A program made the translations under genes and the position numbers. The notes beneath the pieces were generated by a model, which saw only the letters and a list, made by a program, of their open reading frames with translations, did no database searches and was not told the origin of the DNA. Shown piece by piece: positions 51,116-59,914 of a DNA stretch of 64,000 nt. The DNA comes from an uncultured Clostridia bacterium (lineage in GTDB: Bacteria; Bacillota; Clostridia; Christensenellales; Borkfalkiaceae). The first letter of the stretch is position 1. Each line of letters starts with the position of its first letter. The stretch is taken from assembly GCA_947087265.1 (NCBI GenBank), contig CAMUBY010000005.1:53202-117201 (forward strand), written 5' to 3'.

Positions 51116-52429
51116 TCATTCACTGAGTTTGCGGTAAACGTTGCCGCCTGCAAGGATAATCATTTTGACGGCGGCAAGCGAGAAATCGTCCGCCTCCACT
51201 TCAAGTGATTTGGAGATAGAACCGCGCGCAAGCACTTTTACGTAAGTAGCTTTTTTGTTGAGGAAAGGAATCCTCTCGCGCATACTTTCGAGCGTAACCG
51301 TTTCTCCCTCTTCAAAGTATTCGTTGAGCGTATCAACGTTTACAATCGTCTGTTTGCCTCTCAGACTTGCGTTCTCGCTTTCACGCACAAGCACTTCGGC
51401 AATTTCGTCTTTCAATAACTCTTCCGCGGCGGCAACCGTTACTTCGCGCGGAACTTCGATTTCCAGTTCTCCGTTTTTAATAGCGGTCTCTTCTTCAAAT
51501 ACTTTCTTGCGTTCTTTGATGAGTTTAATGAGTCCGCGCTCCAACAGCGGCTCGTTCTCCTCATAATAGAAATCTGCCGCATAATCGACGGGTTCCGTTT
51601 CTTTACGCTCTATGCCCTCGAACATTTCGGCAATGAGTTCTTTCGCGTAGCGCAAACGGCGGTTGTTTTTAATGCGGTATAAACAAGGAGTATCTTCGTT
51701 TTTCTTCACTTCGGATACGTCCTCTACCACATATTTGCTGTTTTCGTATTTCTGCGGATTGAGCGCAAGATACAAACAAAGCGTTTTTCCGCGCAACGCA
51801 ATTTTTGCATAGCAATCTCTGCCCTTGCGGAACGTATCCTGCCGCCAACTGATGCGCGAATGCACTTTTTTATAATACAGTAATTCGTTTTTCAGTTCGT
51901 TGTAATACGCCTTGTTTTCATCGCTCGTCTGCTTTAACTTCGCCGTAAACGATTTATCGTAACGCACGTTCACGAGTCTGTTTTCCGAAACGACGACGAT
52001 TTTACGAATGATTCTTGTATCGCCCTTTACTTCTTCCGTGATTTCCTCTTTCGGCTCGTTTACGGGGGTTTCGGGTACGGGTTCGTAATAGGTTGTTTCT
52101 TTCGTGGTTACGGTTACATTCTCTTGCACCGTCACCCGTTCGGTTACCGTCGGCTGTTCCGATACGGACTCTTTCACTTGTTCGGCAGGCGTTGAAACGG
52201 GCTGTTCCGTCGGCTCGAGTTGTACGGGTTCCTGCGCGGGCGCAGGAATCGGTTGCTGTGGCGTTTCGCGCACAACATTCACTTCTGTAACCGGTTCCAC
52301 AAACGGTTCCTGCGTGACGGGCGTAGGCTCGTACACAGGCTCGGATGAAGGAACAGGTTCATCTTTTACAGATTTTTGTTTGGATTTTTTCCTTCCGAAA
52401 AGCCGTCTAAAAAACTCTATCAGTTTCAC
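51116..52429 (-). CDS. Protein with basic N-terminus, Pro/Val/Glu linker, a Clostridia-type domain and a uL15-like C-terminal domain
   Basis: 437 residues if the GTG at 52429 is used (6 bases after GGGAGGA); an ATG two codons earlier (52435) touches the ribosome site. Residues 1-20 are basic (FFRRLFGRKKSK), 25-150 are a Pro/Val/Glu/Thr linker, about 160-265 a domain with VRYDKSFTAKLKQ, NELLYYKKVHSRISWRQDTF and GKTLCLYLALNPQKY, and the last 65 residues match ribosomal protein uL15: EGETVTLESM, VKVLARGSISKSLEVEADDFS and AAVKMIILAGG. Not a ribosomal protein by length or position. Function unknown. Own consensus promoter and terminator. Confidence 0.7.
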   Translation of the reverse strand: MKLIEFFRRLFGRKKSKQKSVKDEPVPSSEPVYEPTPVTQEPFVEPVTEVNVVRETPQQPIPAPAQEPVQLEPTEQPVSTPAEQVKESVSEQPTVTERVTVQENVTVTTKETTYYEPVPETPVNEPKEEITEEVKGDTRIIRKIVVVSENRLVNVRYDKSFTAKLKQTSDENKAYYNELKNELLYYKKVHSRISWRQDTFRKGRDCYAKIALRGKTLCLYLALNPQKYENSKYVVEDVSEVKKNEDTPCLYRIKNNRRLRYAKELIAEMFEGIERKETEPVDYAADFYYEENEPLLERGLIKLIKERKKVFEEETAIKNGELEIEVPREVTVAAAEELLKDEIAEVLVRESENASLRGKQTIVNVDTLNEYFEEGETVTLESMRERIPFLNKKATYVKVLARGSISKSLEVEADDFSLAAVKMIILAGGNVYRKLSE

Positions 52430-52490
52430 AATCATTCCTCCCGCAGTTCTTCCGTTTGCCTGAAAAAAGCATTCAGTTTGTATTTTCCTT

Positions 52491-52519
52491 ATTATATCCT
52501 TTTTTTTCCTGTTTGTCAA
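52491..52519 (-). promoter_or_regulatory. Consensus sigma-A promoter of the uL15-like gene
   Basis: Minus strand: TTGACA (52519-52514), 17 bases, TATAAT (52496-52491), a perfect match; leader of about 55 bases. Confidence 0.87.
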
Positions 52520-52545
52520 CCCCCGAATTTTTCGGTAAATATAAA

Positions 52546-52570
52546 AAACCGACGCAATCCGCGTCGGTTT
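52546..52570 (-). terminator. Terminator after spoIVA
   Basis: 10-bp perfect stem AAACCGACGC/GCGTCGGTTT, loop of 5, then TTTTTTATATTT region on the minus strand; 15 bases after the spoIVA stop. Confidence 0.85.
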
Positions 52571-52584
52571 TGAAGTGCCGTTAT

Positions 52585-54051
52585 TTAGAGGAGAATGCAG
52601 ATAACGCCGCCTTTTCCCTCGTTGACGATGCGCGTAACCGTCTTGCGCATTTTTCTGCGAACGCCGTCGCCCATCGAACGGTTTTTGACGAATAACTCTT
52701 CGCCAAGCATCTCTTTGAGCGTTCTGCCGAACATATTGGTATTCCATGCGCGGTCGGGCTCGGTTTCCATATCCGAAGAAATCTGCTTTACAAACTGCTC
52801 GCTCTGTTCCTCGTTGCCGAGCGCGGGGCGTACTTCGCCGCTCACGTCTACACGGATGATGTGGTAGCTGGGTGCATCGGCATGGAAATTCACGCCTACC
52901 CTGCCGCTCTTCTTGACGACTTTGGGCGCGGAAAGATTCATTTCCGATTCATCGGGCGGAACAATGCCGTAGCCGAATTCCTGCGCGTCCGCAAACGCCT
53001 GCCCCACGCGTTCGTAAACTTTCTTTGCGCCGGACAGCCCCACAATATAATTCATAAGCGCAAAATCGTCCTTGATTTCTTCGCCGCACTGCTCGCCGAG
53101 CACCTGATAGAACGCACCCTCTTTAGCATTGACGCGGCATTTCACGCGCCCCGTAGCGGCGTCTATTTCAATCGATGCGGGCGGCAACAGGCATTCGCTT
53201 TCCGCAAAGAGCGTGTCAAGCAGCGCGCAGTCGCTCATTTTACGGATATCGGGCGCCAAAGCGCGGATTCCGCCGAGCACCTCGCTGATAAACGGACTTT
53301 CCGCATCGAGCACGCGCATCCAATCGGGCAAATCCACGTCGATAGAAACTACGGGGAATTCGTACAGAATGCGCTCCAACACGTTGCTGATTTCTTCCGC
53401 GGTGATTTTTTCCGCATTGATTGCGAGTACGGGCGCCTCGTATTTTTCCTGCAAGCGTGCACGCAAAGATTCCGCTTTTTCGGGTTCCGCACAGTTCAAG
53501 AGAATGACGAACGGTTTGCCGATGACTTTGAGCTCCGAATAAGCGCGTTCCTCCGCTTCCGCATACGCTTCGCGCGAGAGCCCCGTAACCGAACCGTCCG
53601 TCGTCATTAAAATGCCGATGGTCGAATGGTCGTGAATGACGCGCTGCGTTCCCTCCGTTGCCGCCAACTCAAACGTAACGGGAGAATCGTTCCAAGGGGT
53701 TTTGACGAGGCGCGGCGCGCCTTCTTCTTCAAACCCTGCCGCTCCCTCTACGGGGAAGCCTACGCAGTCGATTAAGCGCACGCGCGCAACTGCGTCTTTT
53801 ACACGGATTTCCGCCGCCTCTTCGGGTACGAATTTGGGTTCGGTCGTCATCACGGTTTTACCCGCCGCCGATTGCGGTAATTCATCCAAATACCGCTGTT
53901 TTTTGCTGCCGTCCACTTGCGGCAGCACGAGTTCTTGCATAAACTTTTTGATAAAGGTAGATTTTCCCGTTCTTACAGGTCCTACGACGCCGATAAAAAT
54001 CTCCCCGCCCGTCCGCGTTGCAATATTCTCGTACACGCTGAAATTTTCCAT
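52585..54051 (-). CDS. spoIVA: Stage IV sporulation protein A, spore-coat basement ATPase
   Basis: 488 residues, near the 492 of Bacillus. Walker A GPVRTGKST at 24-32, then TMTTEPKFVP-like switch (MTTEPKFVPEEAAEIR), DCVGFPVEGA, HDHSTIGILMTTDGS; the C-terminal half has the membrane/SpoVM-interacting part. In the mother cell it polymerises with ATP on the forespore membrane and anchors the coat. A sigma-E-like promoter is directly upstream. Preceded by an operon of general genes, followed by a terminator. Confidence 0.97.
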   Translation of the reverse strand: MENFSVYENIATRTGGEIFIGVVGPVRTGKSTFIKKFMQELVLPQVDGSKKQRYLDELPQSAAGKTVMTTEPKFVPEEAAEIRVKDAVARVRLIDCVGFPVEGAAGFEEEGAPRLVKTPWNDSPVTFELAATEGTQRVIHDHSTIGILMTTDGSVTGLSREAYAEAEERAYSELKVIGKPFVILLNCAEPEKAESLRARLQEKYEAPVLAINAEKITAEEISNVLERILYEFPVVSIDVDLPDWMRVLDAESPFISEVLGGIRALAPDIRKMSDCALLDTLFAESECLLPPASIEIDAATGRVKCRVNAKEGAFYQVLGEQCGEEIKDDFALMNYIVGLSGAKKVYERVGQAFADAQEFGYGIVPPDESEMNLSAPKVVKKSGRVGVNFHADAPSYHIIRVDVSGEVRPALGNEEQSEQFVKQISSDMETEPDRAWNTNMFGRTLKEMLGEELFVKNRSMGDGVRRKMRKTVTRIVNEGKGGVICILL

Positions 54052-54087
54052 AAAATAAACGCCTCCGCCGATAATGCTTGTGGAATA

Positions 54088-54117
54088 CTATATGGCGTAA
54101 GACGTTTGATTATGACG
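54088..54117 (-). promoter_or_regulatory. Sigma-E-like promoter of spoIVA
   Basis: Minus strand: GTCATAAT (54117-54110), 14 bases, CATATAGT (54095-54088), against the Bacillus consensus GTCATATT/CATACAAT. spoIVA is a sigma-E gene in Bacillus, so motif and gene agree. Confidence 0.8.
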
Positions 54118-54138
54118 GTTTTCACGGAAATTTTTTTC

Positions 54139-54963
54139 TCAATCTTTCTTCTTTTCCGCTTCTACGGACCGTGCGGACTGTTCGGAAATTTCCAGATAAT
54201 AAGGGTCTGACGAAAAATCCCGTTCACGGCTGTACTGCCCGCCGAGCGATTCTATGGCGCACTTCAATTCCTGATACTCAAAATAGTTAATATCGTCGCG
54301 GTCGATGACTTCTGATAGCGCAGGCAAAGCGCGCTCGTCTCCGTAAGCGGAAAGATAACCAGCATATACGGGAATTTCCTCTCCTGTGCGGAATGCCGTA
54401 AGCAATACGTCAAACACGCGCTCGTCACGCGCCTTTACTGAGGAGAGTATTTCCAGCATGGCGTTCTTTTCGACGCCTTTTCGATAACAGGCAAGCGCAA
54501 GTTCTTTCGCTTCGTCCGCGCCCGATTTCAAATGCTCGATAATCTGTTCTTTGAGCCCGTCTTCTACCTTCGTTAAGAGTTCAAAATATGCGGGAAACGC
54601 TTTTGCGTTACAGCCGACGAGTTCCGTCGCAAGCGACAAAAGGCGCACGTCTTCGCTTTTCAAAAGTGCGAGCACACCGTCCGTGCATCCGCGCGTTTCT
54701 AATTCGCGGCGCAGAAAATCGGATACCGGCACGTTTTCTTTGACGTGGCGCACAAGCGTTTTAACAAGTTCGTCGTCCGTCATAGCGCGGTAATACCCTT
54801 TGGGTGTATTGCCTGCGCTTGCGATTCGGATATCCCCGAACTGCCGATAAAGTTTAGGAATGACCGATTCCCACTGCGCCTCGGTATATTTTCCTGCGTT
54901 CGCTTTCATGTATTCGGCGAGTTTTTCCTCGAACAGCCCGTCGAAATCAAACAGTTTTTCCAT
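54139..54963 (-). CDS. HEAT-like helical repeat protein, unknown
   Basis: 274 residues, no signal or span. The middle (about 85-240) is built of short amphipathic helix pairs (LLKSEDVRLLSLATELVG, YGDERALPALSEVIDRD) that resemble HEAT-type repeats, usually protein-binding. The ends are charged. Residues 1-70 include FGDIRIASAGNTPKGYYRAM, perhaps a separate small domain. 37 bases after the TPR gene, so it belongs to that operon; the pair could work together. Confidence 0.65.
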   Translation of the reverse strand: MEKLFDFDGLFEEKLAEYMKANAGKYTEAQWESVIPKLYRQFGDIRIASAGNTPKGYYRAMTDDELVKTLVRHVKENVPVSDFLRRELETRGCTDGVLALLKSEDVRLLSLATELVGCNAKAFPAYFELLTKVEDGLKEQIIEHLKSGADEAKELALACYRKGVEKNAMLEILSSVKARDERVFDVLLTAFRTGEEIPVYAGYLSAYGDERALPALSEVIDRDDINYFEYQELKCAIESLGGQYSRERDFSSDPYYLEISEQSARSVEAEKKKD

Positions 54964-55000
54964 ATTCGGTTTCCCTTTTTTCCTGCGTCATTTACGCAAT

Positions 55001-56650
55001 TTATATGAGATAGTTCAGTATTTCCTGCGTAATGCGTTTATCCGCTTCAAACAATTTCACAATATTATCGAGTCCGCGTTCTCCTTTCCTTAAACGCGAT
55101 TCGCGGTAGATTGCCGCCGCAAGCGACGCGCGTTCGGTCATTAAATCCCAAGCGCCGTCTTCTGCGAGAATTTCGTAAAGTTCTTCCGCAACCACAGAGA
55201 TTTTGTGTTCGTTTTCCTCGTCCAACACGGCGAATTTGGAATAGACGTCTGCAAACGCAAGCATAAATTCGTCGTGCTTACGCCTACCGATTTCGATACT
55301 GTGCGTGTAATATTCCTTATAAATATTGCAAAGAACGGTACCGAACGAATCTTCCTCGCCGCGCAACGCGAGCGCGTGCATGACGGCAAGTTTTACAATA
55401 TCGTCCGCCTCATAGTCGAGGAGCACTTCACGGACAAAGGAATCTGCACGCAGTTTCACCGCAACTTTCGCGGCAAGCATTTGCAGCTTTTCGTCTCTGC
55501 CCTCCATTTCGTCGAATGCAATGCGGAAAATTTCGTTCACTTCGGGCAGTTCGCTCAATTTCCTCAGTTCCAAATCGTCTTCCACCGCGTCCGCCGCAAG
55601 CAAAAAACTTGCAACCGTATTATATTCCTCTTCGGGCACGCGGTAATAGTAGGTCATATTGAATTTTTCGCCGTCGCCGTTCAAGAGTTCGCGCATACGA
55701 ACAAGGTAGTACTGCGCCACCGCCTTACGCGGAAATACCGTGGTAAGCCGTTCCAGAGAATCGATAGCCTCTTCCAACCGCCCCGTTCTGTAAGCGGATA
55801 CGGCATGAAAATACAAAATGTTTTCATCGTAGGGCAGTCTGTTTTTGAGAATTTCGAGTTTTTCAAACGCTTCGGCGTCCAAGCCCGTTTCGCAGAGCGC
55901 GGTGGCTATGCGGTATAAATCGTCGGTAGCATCGGTAGAAAGCGACGCAAGCCGTTTTGCAATTTCTTTCGCTTCTTTATGATTTTCCCGCGCCCCGAGC
56001 ACGGCGCAATAGGTCGTTAGCGCCTGCACGTTATCGGGGTACTTTTCAAGCAAGGCGAGCGCTTCTTTTTCAGCCGCGTCGTCGTCGCCGCACATGAGCG
56101 AGCACATCGAACTGATGCCCGCCGCCGTGGGATAATCGGGGCTGAGCGGAGAAATCGACGACAACACTTTGCGCGCTTCGTCCAGCTCGCCCGCTTTTAA
56201 GCGTGACAGCCCTTCCGCAAGCAGTTCGGGCGCCTCTTCGTCTTCCGAACGCACCAAACGGAGTTTGGGCGCGGATTTTTCTTCCAAAAAATCGGCAAAC
56301 GGAAGTTCGCCGCTGAAAAAGCGCTGGTAATACAGGGCAGACTGCACGTCTTTGCCCATCGCCATAAACGCGACGGCAAGTCCCTCGTAACCCTCCGCAA
56401 AATCCGCTTCGTTGCAGGTATCCAGAAAACGGAACCAGGCGTCGGCGGCAAGCGGATAAAGTTCCATTTCCTCGTAGATGTCCGCGGCAAGCGCGGCGGC
56501 GTCCGCAGAGGGCGCATACATTGCGTTGCGCTTGTTGAGAAGCGTTAACGCGCCGAGATAGTTTCCTTCCTGATAACGCTTTTCCACGCTTTCGAGCAGA
56601 AAATCATCGCTGAAATCCAACCGCTGTACATGGTCGTCTTGTTTTCTCAT
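55001..56650 (-). CDS. TPR-repeat protein, unknown
   Basis: 549 residues from ATG 56650, overlapping the hslO stop as ATGA with GGAGG before it; the longer frame to 56824 is inside hslO. TPR-like helix pairs from residue 10 to about 330 (YQEGNYLGALTLLNKRN, LYPLAADAWFRFLDTCNEAD, LDEARKVLSSISPLSPDYPTA, AFEKLEILKNRLPYDENILYFHAVSAY is seen in parts). The rest is helical and acidic. Probable scaffold in the cytoplasm. Operon with a membrane protein, methyltransferase, hslO and the HEAT-like gene. Confidence 0.75.
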   Translation of the reverse strand: MRKQDDHVQRLDFSDDFLLESVEKRYQEGNYLGALTLLNKRNAMYAPSADAAALAADIYEEMELYPLAADAWFRFLDTCNEADFAEGYEGLAVAFMAMGKDVQSALYYQRFFSGELPFADFLEEKSAPKLRLVRSEDEEAPELLAEGLSRLKAGELDEARKVLSSISPLSPDYPTAAGISSMCSLMCGDDDAAEKEALALLEKYPDNVQALTTYCAVLGARENHKEAKEIAKRLASLSTDATDDLYRIATALCETGLDAEAFEKLEILKNRLPYDENILYFHAVSAYRTGRLEEAIDSLERLTTVFPRKAVAQYYLVRMRELLNGDGEKFNMTYYYRVPEEEYNTVASFLLAADAVEDDLELRKLSELPEVNEIFRIAFDEMEGRDEKLQMLAAKVAVKLRADSFVREVLLDYEADDIVKLAVMHALALRGEEDSFGTVLCNIYKEYYTHSIEIGRRKHDEFMLAFADVYSKFAVLDEENEHKISVVAEELYEILAEDGAWDLMTERASLAAAIYRESRLRKGERGLDNIVKLFEADKRITQEILNYLI

Positions 56651-57522
56651 TTTCCCTCCTTTGCGGCAAACAACGCGGAAACCGCAGCTTCGTCGAACTC
56701 GTAATCGGTATTGCAATAATGGCAATGCACGGAAATATTCCCCCTCTCTTTGACGAGCGATTGCGCGTCCTCTTTCCCTAACGCAATCACAAGGCTTTCC
56801 GTCTTTTCGCGCGAACAGAAACAACGGTAGCGCACTTCTTTTTCATAGTAATCGGCGTTCTCGATACCGCGCAAAACGCCCTCCGCGCCCTTTTCCTGAA
56901 TGAGCGAGGAAAGGTTCGGGAATTTCATGATTTCCGTTTCGGTGCGGATTAGTGTTTTTTCGTCCGCGCCGGGCAGAGGCTGTAAAAACACGCCACCGGC
57001 CCCGAGGCATTTGCCGTCCGTTCCGATTTTTACGCCGAGCGCGACCGCCGTGGGGCGCTGTTCGCTCGTTAAGAAATAAGCGGAAAAATCTTCCGCAATT
57101 TCGCCCGATACCAACGGACAGGTGCCCGTAAACGGCAAACCGTTTTTATCGTCGCGGACAACGGTAAGCGTGCCGTTTTTGCCGACGTACCCGCCGACGT
57201 CGAGTTTTCCGTCTTTACGCGGAGGAAGCGTTACATCGGGGTTTTCCGCAAAGCCGCGGAGGTTGAGTTCGCCGTCGCCCGAAACGCAGATTTTACCGCC
57301 GACTCCGCCGCCGTTTACGGTGACGGAGAGCGCACTTTCTTTCCCTTTCAGCCAACTGCAAAGGTACGCGGCAGCCGTTGCAGTACGCCCGAATGCCGCC
57401 GCCGCAACAGGCGTAAAACGGTGACGGGAAATCGCCTCGTTGACAAACGCGGTTGTATCCAGCACGGCAAGGGAAACTTCTTTCCCCCACACGAGCGTTT
57501 TTAAGATTTTACTTTTCTGCAT
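56647..57522 (-). CDS. hslO: Hsp33 redox-regulated chaperone
   Basis: 291 residues. Hsp33 core with GRTATAAAYLCSWLKG, VNGGGVGGKICVSGDGE and a C-terminal zinc switch C234-x-C236 and C267-x2-C270. Under oxidative stress the zinc is lost, disulfides form and the chaperone becomes active. Start overlaps the methyltransferase end by 22 bases; stop overlaps the TPR gene start by ATGA. Confidence 0.95.
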   Translation of the reverse strand: MQKSKILKTLVWGKEVSLAVLDTTAFVNEAISRHRFTPVAAAAFGRTATAAAYLCSWLKGKESALSVTVNGGGVGGKICVSGDGELNLRGFAENPDVTLPPRKDGKLDVGGYVGKNGTLTVVRDDKNGLPFTGTCPLVSGEIAEDFSAYFLTSEQRPTAVALGVKIGTDGKCLGAGGVFLQPLPGADEKTLIRTETEIMKFPNLSSLIQEKGAEGVLRGIENADYYEKEVRYRCFCSREKTESLVIALGKEDAQSLVKERGNISVHCHYCNTDYEFDEAAVSALFAAKEGK

Positions 57523-58247
57523 ATAAAATTGATTCTGTCGCTCCCCTTTTCCGCTTCGCCGAGATGTCCTTCCACGGAAAGAATTTCAAACCCTGCGCGA
57601 ACAAGCGCGTCTTTCACGTCCTCCGTTTCATGGATATACTGCGTGTGCTGTTCGTCGTAGCGATTGAATTTTCCGCTTTCCTCTTTCACAAACAGCGTCA
57701 CGTCCGTTTCCACTTTGTTCTCTTTGAGTGCAGAAAACGCAAGATAGGTAATATCCTCTCTATCATCCGCGCTCACAGTATTTGCAACTTTCTCGCGCAA
57801 CTTGTATGCGGAACTGATATCCAGCCAAAAAATTCCGCCTTGACTGAGCGCGTTGTACGCGCCCTTGAACGCCGCAAGCCGTTTTTCCTGCGGAATATAA
57901 TTGTAACAATCGTTGGGCGAAATGATAAAGTCGTATTTTTCGGGCGTTTTGAGCCGCGCGGCGTCCGTCTGCACATAAGAGATACGGAGTCCCTCTTCCC
58001 CTGCGAGTTGCGTCGCTTTGGAAAGCATGGCTGCGGAAACGTCCGCACCCGTCATCGTATAGCCTTGCCTCGTAAGGCTCCTGCAAAAATAACCGCTGCC
58101 GCAACCGAGTTCCAAGCCCTTTTTGCCAGCTTGCAGCGATTTTAAGCCGTCAATAAAATACTGCGACCAAAGAGTATAGTCGCAGTCGTCATTCAAAACT
58201 TCAAACCATTCAGCAAGAAAATCGTAAGCTTTTATCATGGAGTTCAT
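57501..58247 (-). CDS. Class I SAM-dependent methyltransferase
   Basis: 248 residues. Rossmann methyltransferase with motif I LELGCGSGYF near 45-54, GADVSAAMLSKA, and ISPNDCYNYIP as motif IV; C-terminal beta-rich part. The substrate (small molecule or tRNA) cannot be told. Its ATG shares one base with the stop of the preceding membrane gene (TAATG), so translation is coupled; it overlaps hslO by 22 bases. Confidence 0.88.
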   Translation of the reverse strand: MNSMIKAYDFLAEWFEVLNDDCDYTLWSQYFIDGLKSLQAGKKGLELGCGSGYFCRSLTRQGYTMTGADVSAAMLSKATQLAGEEGLRISYVQTDAARLKTPEKYDFIISPNDCYNYIPQEKRLAAFKGAYNALSQGGIFWLDISSAYKLREKVANTVSADDREDITYLAFSALKENKVETDVTLFVKEESGKFNRYDEQHTQYIHETEDVKDALVRAGFEILSVEGHLGEAEKGSDRINFICRKVKS

Positions 58248-59536
58248 TACCGTTTATTGAGCATTTTCGGACGATGCGGCGCTTTCTTTTTCTTGTTTTT
58301 ATCGCCGAGCTCTTCAAACGCGCGCTCGCGTTCGTCGAATTCCCGATTATAATCCACGTACCGCGCGTCGTTCTTATGCGCGTCTTCGTATGCCTTTACC
58401 CCTTCCGCAACGGCGGCTTTACTTGCCTCCGATTTGCACAAATCTTCACGCGAGAAGGTCTGCGGAAGTTCGTAAATTTCAAGCCCGTCTTCCATCGGCT
58501 GAACCGGACGGCTCAACAATGCACTTCTCTTGCGCGCCACCAAAACCGTTTTGGGTTCCTCTCTCTTTTTCTTGTTTGACTTGCCGTTCTGCGCGGTGCC
58601 CTGTTCACTGCCTGCGGCGTCCTTGCCCGTTGCTACGCTCAGTTCGGTTTCCACGAACTTATCGAACGCCCATTGCGTAAAGCTCGTCCAAACAAGCAAG
58701 AAATAGGAGAACGCGATAAAAACGAGAAGGAACATTCCGAAAATCTGGAAAAATCCGCTCGTGAAAATAGTCAGAAAAACGGGCCAGCTTGCAAGCGCGG
58801 CAAACAGTACCGACTGCGGAAACGTGCCTACCGTCATAGCGAGTGCGTTACGGAAGAGAGACCACGGATTATGCCGATATGCCGCGCCGAGCGAAATCAT
58901 CCACAGGCAGACGGGAATCATCAGCGCGACAAACAGATATGCAAATACTTTTAAGGTAATGAATCCCGCCGCATCCGCACCGGTTGCGATAGCGTAATCG
59001 GCATAATTACCGCCGAGGCGCGCCAGAAACAACACGGTCGTAAAAATTAAAAGAGCTTCCCATACGCACCAATAACTGCGCTTTATACCTTGCAGAAAAT
59101 CTTTCAAAGCGAAAAAACCCTGCGTGCGGATATAGTTACGCATAACGTATGCGCCGCCCGAAATGCCGAGTGCGGCAAACGCCGCCGCGGGAATCATGAG
59201 CGCATAGAAAATTAAATCTATCCGATAGACAAGATATTCTGCCTGCCCCGAAATATCGGGAATAATGGGATAGCCCACGCCCAACCCCGAGCCGAAGACG
59301 GCGTTCATGCCCTGCGTACCGACCACCACATTGCGTAAGTATATGACGAGCACAAGCGGAATGAGCGAGATGACAATTAAAAAGTTGGCAAGAACGAGTC
59401 TGCCCAATTTTCCCTTAAACAGCGCCCAGAATAAACCGAAACGGTTTTCGGGAATTCCGCCGTGCGCATAATCTTCTCTGCGCTCCTTCCCATGTAACCA
59501 GCCGGAAATGCGCCCTTTTTTTTCTTTGCTTGCCAT
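58247..59536 (-). CDS. Multi-span membrane protein with long charged C-terminal tail
   Basis: 429 residues from ATG 59536 (GGAGAG site; an in-frame TTG four codons before is less likely). Six or so spans between about 40 and 290 (LGRLVLANFLIVISLIPLVLVIYL is the first in parts, later LFAALASWPVFLTIFTSG and LLVFIAFSYFLLVWTSF), resembling YesL/DUF624-like membrane proteins in arrangement, but I do not claim the family. Residues 300-429 are a Lys/Glu-rich cytoplasmic tail ending KAPHRPKMLNKR. First gene of the operon. Confidence 0.7.
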   Translation of the reverse strand: MASKEKKGRISGWLHGKERREDYAHGGIPENRFGLFWALFKGKLGRLVLANFLIVISLIPLVLVIYLRNVVVGTQGMNAVFGSGLGVGYPIIPDISGQAEYLVYRIDLIFYALMIPAAAFAALGISGGAYVMRNYIRTQGFFALKDFLQGIKRSYWCVWEALLIFTTVLFLARLGGNYADYAIATGADAAGFITLKVFAYLFVALMIPVCLWMISLGAAYRHNPWSLFRNALAMTVGTFPQSVLFAALASWPVFLTIFTSGFFQIFGMFLLVFIAFSYFLLVWTSFTQWAFDKFVETELSVATGKDAAGSEQGTAQNGKSNKKKREEPKTVLVARKRSALLSRPVQPMEDGLEIYELPQTFSREDLCKSEASKAAVAEGVKAYEDAHKNDARYVDYNREFDERERAFEELGDKNKKKKAPHRPKMLNKR

Positions 59537-59592
59537 AGTTCTCTCCAACGCAGATTTGCCGCGATACGCGGCAATGGAAACCGCTTTGAGTT

Positions 59593-59621
59593 ATTGTACT
59601 ACAAAATGAAAAATAATTCAA
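59593..59621 (-). promoter_or_regulatory. Sigma-A promoter of the membrane protein-methyltransferase-hslO operon
   Basis: Minus strand: TTGAAT (59621-59616), 17 bases, TACAAT (59598-59593). Back to back with the lysine-riboswitch promoter. Confidence 0.8.
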
Positions 59622-59640
59622 ATAAATTCAAGTAAATTCC

Positions 59641-59669
59641 TTGATTTTTATCGGCGCACATGGTAAAAT
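59641..59669 (+). promoter_or_regulatory. Sigma-A promoter of the lysine riboswitch-asd operon
   Basis: TTGATT (59641-59646), 17 bases, TAAAAT (59664-59669); start near 59676, just before the L-box. Confidence 0.75.
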
Positions 59670-59675
59670 TAAATT

Positions 59676-59850
59676 GCTTTAAGAGGAGCGGTTGAACATG
59701 AGTACCGCCGTTTGAGGAATGGAAGAGCATTCCGCTTGAAAACGGCGCAAAAGGGTATCGCCGCCGAAACGCTTATTTCCCCTCTCGGATTTGCGTTGGG
59801 AATAAAGGAGAATACCTTTATGACTGTCACCGCGGTGATGCGCTTTCGGC
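59676..59850 (+). promoter_or_regulatory. Lysine riboswitch (L-box)
   Basis: Conserved L-box parts in order: AGAGGAGCG (59681-59690), GAACATGAGTA, AAAAGGG.. then CGCCGAAACG near 59760-59771, and GACTGTCAC near 59822-59830, close to the elements of the Bacillus lysC leader. Lysine binding is expected to favour the terminator at 59870 and switch off asd-dapA-dapB. Confidence 0.92.
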
Positions 59851-59869
59851 AAAAAAGAAAGAAGTATTG

Positions 59870-59893
59870 GGCGGTGTTTGCACCGTCTTTTTT
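59870..59893 (+). terminator. Riboswitch-controlled terminator
   Basis: 7-bp stem GGCGGTG/CACCGTC (one G-U) with loop TTTG and six T after it, 22 bases before the asd start. Confidence 0.8.
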
Positions 59894-59914
59894 GTTAATG
59901 CGGAGGAATACTTT

